From Clostridia bacterium (GTDB lineage Bacteria; Bacillota; Clostridia; Christensenellales; Aristaeellaceae), in NCBI GenBank assembly GCA_017620115.1, contig JAFZRB010000372.1, forward strand, positions 1 through 7,052: a DNA stretch of 7,052 nucleotides, written 5' to 3'. Both the position numbers and the translations under genes were made by a program. Below, piece after piece: positions 1 through 5,124 of the stretch. Within the stretch, counting starts at the first letter, position 1. Each line of letters opens with the position of its first letter. The notes under the pieces are model-generated. The model saw only the letters and a program-made list of their open reading frames with translations, was not told where the DNA came from and made no database searches.

Positions 1-33
1 GCAAACAGATGATCGTCAAGGGAGGAATCAGGA
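1..33 (+). promoter_or_regulatory. Leader and ribosome binding site of the sulfatase gene
   Basis: The sequence AAGGGAGGA at 18-26 is a strong Shine-Dalgarno match ending 7 bases before the ATG at 34. The 33 bases also hold possible ends of an upstream gene: one frame stops at 10-12 (TGA), and another runs on to a TGA at 35-37 that overlaps the sulfatase ATG. Either would mean a close or overlapping upstream gene and operon membership, but too little sequence is present to choose. No promoter is visible here. Confidence 0.7.
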
Positions 34-1416
34 ATGAACCTGCTGCTCATCAATGCTGACCAGCTTCGACATGACAGCCTTGGCTATCGGGGCCTGAGGC
101 CCGTTAAAACGCCGAATCTCGATCGTCTGGCGGAGGAGAGCGTGGTCTATACCCGCGCTTTCACGCCGCTGCCCGTGTGCGCGCCGGCCCGTCAGGCCAT
201 CCTGTGCGGGCGTCATCCCGACAGTTTCGGCGCGCAGTGGAACTACGATCAGGTGCCTGCGCCTACGGTGCAGCCCGAATGGTGCTGGCCCCGCCAGCTG
301 CGGGAGCGGGGCTACAACACCGCCTATCTGGGCCGCTTCCATGTGTCGCCCACGCTGCATCCGGACGCCTTCGGCTACGGCGAATGGGTGAGCTGGGCCG
401 GCCACAAGCAGCTGCTGAAGGAGAAATATCCGAACGCCCGTTACACCGGCGGCTGGCTGGGCTGCGAGAGCCCGGTGGCGCTGGAGGATTCCGGCACCCA
501 CTGGATGGCGGGCCAGGCGGTTCAGATGATCGAAAAATTCGCCGCGCAGGACAAGCCCTGGCACATCTGGGTGGACTATGAGGAGCCGCACCTGCCCTGC
601 AGGCCCAGCGCGCCTTTCTCCACCATGTACGATCCGGAGACCATCGAGCCGTGGGACGGCTACGGCGACGCCTTCGTCCGCAAGCCCTACTGCCACAGGC
701 AGCAGACCATCAGCTGGGGCACGGACGAGATGACCTGGGAAAAGGATTTCCGCTACATGGCGGCGCGCTATTTCGGCGTGATCAGCCAGCTGGATCAGGC
801 CATCGGCCGCATCCTGGAGGCGCTGGAACGCACCGGCCAGAAGGAGAACACCATCGTGGCGTTCACCTCCGACCACGGCGATATGTGCGGCAGCCACCAG
901 ATGCTGGACAAGCACTATGTGCTCTACGACGACATCTGCCGTGTGCCGCTGATGGTGCGCGTGCCCGGCGTGATGCCGCGCGCGTGCGACGCGTTCGTAT
1001 CCAACTGCCTCGATCTGCCCTTCTCGTTCATCGAATGGCTGGGGCTGGAGCATCCCGGAATCGAGCACGGCCGCGCGCTGCCGCTTTCCGAAAGCGACGA
1101 CGCAGGCGCGCGCGACCACATCGTATCCACCTCCAACGGCCAGCAGTTCGGCCTGTACACCACGCGCATGATCCGCGACGACCGCTGGAAGTACGTGTGG
1201 AACCTCACCGACGTGGACGAACTGTACGACCTGGACAACGATCCGGGTGAGAAAATCAACCTGATCGCCGAGCCGGCGCAGCAGACGCGCGTCGCGGCCA
1301 TGCGCCGCCAGCTCAATGACGACCTGCACGCCCACGGCGATCCCTTTGTGGGCAGCGAATGGATCAACCGGCAGCTGCTGGAGGGCAAAAAGCACCTCGG
1401 CGCGTCGTTTGAATAG
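34..1416 (+). CDS. Cytoplasmic sulfatase, S1 (formylglycine) family
   Basis: This is a 460-residue alkaline-phosphatase-superfamily sulfatase, predicted to hydrolyse sulfate esters. The nucleophile motif C-x-P-x-R is seen as C49-A-P-A-R53, followed by the usual CGRHP; in this family the Cys is converted to formylglycine, in anaerobes by a radical-SAM maturase (none encoded here). Likely metal and active-site residues are D9/Q10 near the N-terminus, D280-H281 in TSDHGD, and K293 in the LDKH stretch before RVPLMVRVPG. The C-terminus has the typical ELYDL-NDPGE signature. Length is normal for compact family members. The protein begins directly with the catalytic fold and has no signal peptide, so it should act inside the cell. 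It lies 39 bases before a sugar-binding protein gene, which suggests a sulfated sugar as substrate. A phosphonate/phosphate ester hydrolase of the same superfamily is a less likely alternative. The exact substrate cannot be read from the sequence. Confidence 0.93.
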   Translation: MNLLLINADQLRHDSLGYRGLRPVKTPNLDRLAEESVVYTRAFTPLPVCAPARQAILCGRHPDSFGAQWNYDQVPAPTVQPEWCWPRQLRERGYNTAYLGRFHVSPTLHPDAFGYGEWVSWAGHKQLLKEKYPNARYTGGWLGCESPVALEDSGTHWMAGQAVQMIEKFAAQDKPWHIWVDYEEPHLPCRPSAPFSTMYDPETIEPWDGYGDAFVRKPYCHRQQTISWGTDEMTWEKDFRYMAARYFGVISQLDQAIGRILEALERTGQKENTIVAFTSDHGDMCGSHQMLDKHYVLYDDICRVPLMVRVPGVMPRACDAFVSNCLDLPFSFIEWLGLEHPGIEHGRALPLSESDDAGARDHIVSTSNGQQFGLYTTRMIRDDRWKYVWNLTDVDELYDLDNDPGEKINLIAEPAQQTRVAAMRRQLNDDLHAHGDPFVGSEWINRQLLEGKKHLGASFE

Positions 1417-1440
1417 AGCCCCTCTTTTACCGACGACCAT

Positions 1441-1447
1441 AAGGAGG
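1441..1447 (+). promoter_or_regulatory. Ribosome binding site of the sugar-binding protein gene
   Basis: AAGGAGG is a full anti-Shine-Dalgarno match, 8 bases before the ATG at 1456. It is stronger than the AAGGGGG/GGGGGTGA sites of the two permease genes, consistent with the higher protein demand usual for binding proteins. An ATG at 1448 directly abuts the site, opens only three codons (ATG AAT CCA TGA) and is too close to be used. Confidence 0.85.
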
Positions 1448-1455
1448 ATGAATCC

Positions 1456-2682
1456 ATGAAGAAAATGCTTTGCCTTGCCCTCGCGCTGTGCCTGGCGCTG
1501 GCCGCCGTACCGGCGCTGGCGGACGACGCCGTCGAGCTGTCGTTCACCCGCATCGGCTCCGATCCCGCCGAGCGCGCCTACTGGGACTGGGTGATCGAAA
1601 ACTTTGAAACCGCCAATCCCGGCATCAAAATCGTGTATGACGAGGTCGAGATCGGCGACAGCATCGACAACAAGCTGAACGTGCAGTTCGCCGCGGGCGA
1701 CGGCCCGGATATCATCGGCCACGGCATCCTCTCCGTGGCGCAGCGCGTGGAGCTGGGCCACTATCAGCCCATCGACGAATACTTCGAAACCTGGGAGGGA
1801 AAGGACGACATCATGCCCAGCGTGCTGGCCAACGGCACCTACAACGGCCACGTGTACGGCCTGGGTTACTCCACCACGCCCTATGTGTTCGCCTACCGCA
1901 TCGACCTTCTGGAAGAGGCGGGCCTGAGCGTGCCCGCCACCTGGGACGAGCTGGCCGAAACCGCCCGCGCCCTCACGCAGAAAGACGACAACGGCGAAAT
2001 CACCTTCTCCGGCTTCTGCTTCCCCTCCACCGGCGGCAACCTGGTCGAGCTGGACGTGTTCGTGTACGGCAACGGCGGCAGCTACATCGCCGAGGACGGA
2101 AGCCCCCTGATGACCGGCGCGGAGAAGGAAGAGGCCATCGACTTCCTGAACAGCCTGCTGCCGGACGTGAACATCCCCTACAGCAACAGCGAGACCAACC
2201 CCTTCGCCAAGGGCCTGGCCGCCATGACCCTGATGAACAACGCCGCGTTGACCAGCGTGATCAATAACCCCGACTACGAAGGCAAGGTCGGCCTGGCCGT
2301 GCCGCCGAGCAAGAGCACTGTGGGCACCTTCTGCGGCTGCAACATGCTGTTCATCGGCCGCGACTGCGCCGACAAGGACGCCGCCTGGAAGTTCATCGAG
2401 TTCGCCATGAGCCAGGAATCCACGCTCAAGCGCAGCGAGATCGTGAACATCCCCGTGACCCGCCAGTCGCTGGTGGAGGATTACCAGGCCATGGATCCCT
2501 GGAACGCGGTGCGCGCCGAGTGCGTGGCCGTGGGCACCGGGATGCCCCGCACGCTGTGGTCCACGCAGTTCCAGAAAATCCGCAACGAGCTGGTTCAGAA
2601 CGTGGTGCTGGGCAACGTGACCGACGCGGCCGCCGCGCTGGAAAAGGCCCAGGACGACCTGCTCTTCGAGATCGACGGCTAA
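1456..2682 (+). CDS. ABC transporter sugar-binding protein (extracellular solute-binding family 1)
   Basis: This 408-residue protein is predicted to bind a sugar or oligosaccharide outside the cell and deliver it to the membrane permeases encoded at 3302-5058. Residues 1-22 form a signal peptide: KK, a Leu/Ala core, then the signal peptidase I site A-L-A before D23. There is no lipobox; C6 and C12 lie within the hydrophobic core and lack a G/A/S before them. The mature part has family-1 hallmarks: AAGDGPDI at 79-86, a YGLGYSTTPYVFAYR stretch, and L-x-VPATWDEL near 157-166. The C-terminal half includes the typical AAWKFIEFAMSQE segment. Length is usual for the family. It follows the sulfatase in the same orientation and its stop codon is embedded in a strong inverted repeat. 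A sulfated carbohydrate ligand is inferred only from the neighbouring sulfatase. Confidence 0.94.
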   Translation: MKKMLCLALALCLALAAVPALADDAVELSFTRIGSDPAERAYWDWVIENFETANPGIKIVYDEVEIGDSIDNKLNVQFAAGDGPDIIGHGILSVAQRVELGHYQPIDEYFETWEGKDDIMPSVLANGTYNGHVYGLGYSTTPYVFAYRIDLLEEAGLSVPATWDELAETARALTQKDDNGEITFSGFCFPSTGGNLVELDVFVYGNGGSYIAEDGSPLMTGAEKEEAIDFLNSLLPDVNIPYSNSETNPFAKGLAAMTLMNNAALTSVINNPDYEGKVGLAVPPSKSTVGTFCGCNMLFIGRDCADKDAAWKFIEFAMSQESTLKRSEIVNIPVTRQSLVEDYQAMDPWNAVRAECVAVGTGMPRTLWSTQFQKIRNELVQNVVLGNVTDAAAALEKAQDDLLFEIDG

Positions 2683-2698
2683 AGCCGTCGATCTCGAA
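2665..2698 (+). promoter_or_regulatory. Perfect 16-bp stem-loop centred on the binding-protein stop codon
   Basis: Bases 2665-2680 and 2683-2698 are exact reverse complements separated by AA, so the RNA can form a 15-bp stem with a TAAA loop. The stop codon TAA (2680-2682) sits in the loop and the 5' arm codes for the last residues of the protein. No T-tract follows (next bases are CCGGGAATCGG), so a classical intrinsic terminator is not supported. In sugar ABC operons a hairpin after the binding-protein gene commonly stabilises the upstream mRNA segment or lowers downstream expression; that role here is inferred. Confidence 0.75.
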
Positions 2699-2745
2699 CC
2701 GGGAATCGGATACCCTTCGCGAGTCGAAAGGATATCAATGGAAAA

Positions 2746-3228
2746 ATGATAAGAGAAGTACGCCGTGAAGAGATACCGGCATGTGTCGATCTGATAAAGA
2801 GGAGCTTTCTGACCGTGGCTGATGAATTTGGGTTTACGGAAGAAAACGCTCCGGGATTCACCGCGTTCGCCACGACGGACGAGAAATTGTTCCGGCAAAT
2901 GGACAGCGAACGCAGGCCGATGTATGTCTTTGTGGAAAACGGCGTTCTGTGCGGCTATTATTCTCTGCTTATCCAGGAGAATGATGAGTGTGAATTGAAC
3001 AATATAGCCGTCTTGCCGGAATACCGTCATAAGGGCATAGGGAAAAAACTGTTGGAGCATTCCTGTCTGATTGCCCGGGATAATGGCTGCAGAATGATGA
3101 ATATCGGAATCGTCGAGGAAAACAAACGGCTTCGGAAGTGGTATGAAGAAAACGGGGCGATTCATGTTGGAACGCGCAAATATGATTTCTTTCCGTTCAC
3201 GTGCGGTTACATGAAGAAACCGCTTTGA
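2746..3228 (+). CDS. GNAT-family N-acetyltransferase
   Basis: This 160-residue protein has the GNAT fold, which transfers an acetyl group from acetyl-CoA to an amine. The clearest signal is motif A: strand ELNNIAVLPEYR followed by the pyrophosphate-binding R94-HKGIGK and helix LLEHS. Motif B follows as MNIGIVEENKRLRKWYEENGAI, with the asparagine and Y-x-x-x-G-A pattern usual in the family. The substrate cannot be predicted. ATG 2746 is the only possible start in this frame after the binding-protein stop. The best Shine-Dalgarno (AAAGGA, 2727-2732) lies 13 bases away and is better placed for ATG 2738, which opens a three-codon frame ending over this start. The gene has about 49% GC (206 of 420 bases counted at 2761-3180) against 57-67% on neighbouring-gene lines counted, and it separates a binding protein from its permeases. 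It is probably horizontally acquired. Confidence 0.88.
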   Translation: MIREVRREEIPACVDLIKRSFLTVADEFGFTEENAPGFTAFATTDEKLFRQMDSERRPMYVFVENGVLCGYYSLLIQENDECELNNIAVLPEYRHKGIGKKLLEHSCLIARDNGCRMMNIGIVEENKRLRKWYEENGAIHVGTRKYDFFPFTCGYMKKPL

Positions 3229-3236
3229 AGCCGGTT
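3218..3236 (+). promoter_or_regulatory. Small stem-loop over the acetyltransferase stop codon
   Basis: AACCGCTT at 3218-3225 can pair with AAGCCGGTT at 3228-3236 (one bulged C), with TG at the tip; the stop TGA is 3226-3228. No T-run follows, so a terminator is not supported. It is short enough to be chance, but it repeats the arrangement at the binding-protein stop. Confidence 0.35.
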
Positions 3237-3287
3237 GATGGAAATGAAGGATATGCCCGGATCATACGTGTTCTGACGTGCTCGTTC

Positions 3288-3294
3288 AAGGGGG
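3288..3294 (+). promoter_or_regulatory. Ribosome binding site fixing the first permease start
   Basis: AAGGGGG, one mismatch from AAGGAGG, ends 7 bases before ATG 3302. This supports ATG 3302 over the in-frame GTG at 3278, which has no comparable site upstream and would add eight residues unlike a permease N-terminus. Confidence 0.75.
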
Positions 3295-3301
3295 TGCCGG
3301 C

Positions 3302-4186
3302 ATGGAGTCATATACCCGCAGGGATACCCGCGCGGCGTGGCTGATGCTCGCGCCCTTTTTGATTTTCTTCGCGCTGTTCGTGATCTATCCGCTGGTGATG
3401 ACCATCTACTACAGCTTCACCAACTACAACATGTCGAACGAGCCCGGCCTGGTGGGGCTGAAGAATTACCAGCGCCTTTTGAAGGACACGGTGTTCCACA
3501 AGGCGTTCCTGAACACGACCATTTACGCGCTGGTGAGCACCGCCGCGCTGGCGGTGCTGGGCTTCCTCACGGCGGCGGCGCTGAACCGCGCCACACGGGC
3601 GGTGAAGTGGATTCGCATGCTGATGATCTTCCCCTACGCCACCTCCTGGGCGGCGGTTTCCATGATCTGGCTGATGATGTACGATCCCACCACGGGCTTC
3701 ATCAACAAGCTGCTGAGGGTGTTCTCGCTGCCCACCCATCAGTGGCTGTTCGACGAATCGCTGGCGCTGGGCTGCCTCATCTTCGTGCACGTGTGGAAGA
3801 ACATCGGCTACTGCATGCTGATCTACCTGGCCGGGATGCAGTCCGTGCCGCAGGAGCTGTACGAGGCGGCCACCGTGGACGGCGCGTCGGAGTGGCGCAA
3901 GCTCACGAGCGTCACGCTCCCCACCATCCGGCCCGTGGCGTTTTTCGTGATCACCACGGCCATGCTGGAGGCGTTCAAGACGTTCACGCAGGTGAAGGTG
4001 ATGACCGGCGGTGATCCGCTCTACGCCACCACCACCATCGTGCACCAGATCTACCAGCGCGGTTTCACCGAATTCAAGATGGGCTACGCCTCGTCCATGG
4101 CCGTGGTGCTGCTGGTGTGCGTGATGGCCTTCACAGCCCTGAACAGCGCCGTGAACCGCGCCCGGAGCGGGGGTGACGCGCTGTGA
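3302..4186 (+). CDS. Sugar ABC transporter permease, MalF/UgpA type (subunit 1)
   Basis: This 294-residue inner-membrane permease is predicted to form a heterodimer with the product of 4183-5058 and move sugar inward using an ATPase. Six hydrophobic segments are visible at about residues 11-37, 72-96, 103-128, 154-178, 212-230 and 263-283. Between the fourth and fifth is the EAA loop, E188-A-A-T-V-D-G-A, continuing to the T-LP end, which docks on the nucleotide-binding subunit. The N-terminus (AAWLMLAPFLIFF followed by YPLVMTIYYSFTNYN) is typical of CUT1 sugar permeases. ATG 3302 is chosen over GTG 3278 because of the Shine-Dalgarno at 3288. The gene lies 73 bases after the acetyltransferase gene and overlaps the second permease by four bases, indicating translational coupling. 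No ATPase gene is in the window, so a shared MsmX/MsmK-like ATPase is inferred. Confidence 0.95.
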   Translation: MESYTRRDTRAAWLMLAPFLIFFALFVIYPLVMTIYYSFTNYNMSNEPGLVGLKNYQRLLKDTVFHKAFLNTTIYALVSTAALAVLGFLTAAALNRATRAVKWIRMLMIFPYATSWAAVSMIWLMMYDPTTGFINKLLRVFSLPTHQWLFDESLALGCLIFVHVWKNIGYCMLIYLAGMQSVPQELYEAATVDGASEWRKLTSVTLPTIRPVAFFVITTAMLEAFKTFTQVKVMTGGDPLYATTTIVHQIYQRGFTEFKMGYASSMAVVLLVCVMAFTALNSAVNRARSGGDAL

Positions 4187-5058
4187 AAAAGACGAAGGCC
4201 GACCGCGGCTTCCGCGCTGCCAACGCGGCGTTCATCGCGCTCCTGATCCTGCTGATGGGCTTTCCGCTGTACATGACGGTATCCGTTTCGCTGCAGACGA
4301 TGTCGGAGATCTACGCTTCCTCGCCGAAGCTTTTGCCCGCGCGCGCGCAATGGGGCAACTATCCCCTGGCCATGAGCGCGGGCGACTGGGGCCGCTATTT
4401 TTACAACAGCCTGGTGGTGACGGTCGTGGCCACCGTCGTCAGCCTGGGGATCAATTCCATGTCCGGCTTCGTGTTCGCTCGCGTGCCTTTCCGGGGGCGG
4501 AAGGCGCTGTTCGCGCTGGTGCTGCTGGGCATGATGATCCCGCCGGAGGTGACGCTGTTTTCCGTGTTCAAGCTGGTGCGGTCGATCCCCTTCGCGGGCG
4601 GCAACGACTGGCTGGGACGCGGCGGGCGCGGCCTCATGAACACCTACGCGGGGCTCATCCTGCCCTACGTCGCGGGCTCCTTCGGGGTGTTTTTGTGCCG
4701 CCAGTTCTATCTGGGCTTCCCCCGCGAACTGGACGACGCGGCCTGCATAGACGGCTGCGGGCGCTTCTCGCAGTTCACGCGCATCTATCTGCCGCTCAGC
4801 GGGCCGGTGCTGGCTTCGCTGGGCATATTGAAATTCACAGGCAGCTGGAACGAATACACCTGGCCGCTCGTGCTCACCAGCGGCGACGCCATGAAGACCG
4901 TCCAGCTGGCGCTGACCACCTTCCGCAGCGAGACGGAGATTCAGTGGAACCAGCTGATGGCCGCGACGCTGATTTCCGGCCTGCCGATCTATCTCCTGTT
5001 CTTCTTCGCGCAGAAGCACTTCGTGTCCGGCCTGCTGGCAGGCAGCGTCAAAGGATGA
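4183..5058 (+). CDS. Sugar ABC transporter permease, MalG/UgpE type (subunit 2)
   Basis: This 291-residue membrane protein is the second permease half of the importer. Hydrophobic segments occur at about residues 12-36, 76-100, 108-130, 157-178, 207-229 and 258-281. The EAA-type loop is L183-DDAACIDGCGRFSQF-x-R-I-YLP, with Asp where many members have Glu, a common variant. GGNDWLG followed by GLMNTYAGLILP is characteristic of CUT1 MalG-like subunits. The start is GTG 4183, overlapping the previous stop as GTGA. It is supported by GGGGGTGA at 4169-4176, one mismatch from GGAGGTGA and 6 bases upstream. The next in-frame ATG lies inside the first membrane segment, so GTG is the credible start. 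Its stop (TGA 5056-5058) directly abuts the -35 box of the next transcription unit, and no terminator hairpin with a U-tract follows. Confidence 0.95.
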   Translation: MKKTKADRGFRAANAAFIALLILLMGFPLYMTVSVSLQTMSEIYASSPKLLPARAQWGNYPLAMSAGDWGRYFYNSLVVTVVATVVSLGINSMSGFVFARVPFRGRKALFALVLLGMMIPPEVTLFSVFKLVRSIPFAGGNDWLGRGGRGLMNTYAGLILPYVAGSFGVFLCRQFYLGFPRELDDAACIDGCGRFSQFTRIYLPLSGPVLASLGILKFTGSWNEYTWPLVLTSGDAMKTVQLALTTFRSETEIQWNQLMAATLISGLPIYLLFFFAQKHFVSGLLAGSVKG

Positions 5059-5087
5059 TTGACAGAACGCCCCGGGCGATATATACT
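5059..5087 (+). promoter_or_regulatory. Near-consensus sigma-A/sigma-70 promoter
   Basis: The -35 box TTGACA (5059-5064) is a perfect match, followed by a 17-base spacer and the -10 box TATACT (5082-5087, five of six). Transcription should start near 5093-5095, giving a leader of about 30 bases before GTG 5125. The spacer contains the GC-rich dyad CGCCC-C-GGGCG (5068-5078), a possible operator or simple chance. The promoter begins immediately after the second permease's stop codon. Confidence 0.85.
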
Positions 5088-5110
5088 ATAAGAATCGAAT
5101 AACAGATTGC

Positions 5111-5115
5111 GGGAG
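5111..5115 (+). promoter_or_regulatory. Ribosome binding site deciding the start of the GAP1-like gene
   Basis: GGGAG ends 9 bases before GTG 5125. The upstream in-frame TTG at 5107 has no Shine-Dalgarno and would lie only about 13 bases after the predicted transcription start, so GTG 5125 is preferred. Confidence 0.65.
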
Positions 5116-5124
5116 CGTTGCGTC

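Noticed and set aside
1413..1430. AGAG-CCC-CTCT followed by TTT after the sulfatase stop, terminator-like.
   Set aside because: The stem has only four weak pairs. The next gene starts 26 bases later with a strong ribosome binding site, so an operon is more likely than termination.
28..3165. A 1045-codon open frame on the - strand running across the sulfatase, binding-protein and acetyltransferase genes.
   Set aside because: It lies opposite three well-recognised genes. Its product is low-complexity, rich in Ala/Gly/Val/His/Arg, with no domain pattern, as expected from the reverse of GC-rich codons. Its length is striking but explained by few stop codons in that frame.
3235..3269. TTGATG plus CATACG as a promoter for the first permease.
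   Set aside because: Both boxes are poor matches (the -10 has about three of six). Chance matches of this quality are common.
3278..3301. GTG 3278 as the start of the first permease.
   Set aside because: It has no Shine-Dalgarno, and the added residues overlap the region that serves as the binding site for ATG 3302.
4084..5019. Long frames on both strands inside the permease and GAP1-like genes, such as 311 codons on the - strand here.
   Set aside because: They are Arg/Ala/Gly/His/Gln-rich out-of-frame readings of clearly coding sequence and lack their own ribosome binding sites or domain motifs.
5107..5124. TTG 5107 as the start of the GAP1-like protein.
   Set aside because: It lies too near the predicted transcription start and has no ribosome binding site. 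The conserved-looking N-terminus begins right after GTG 5125.
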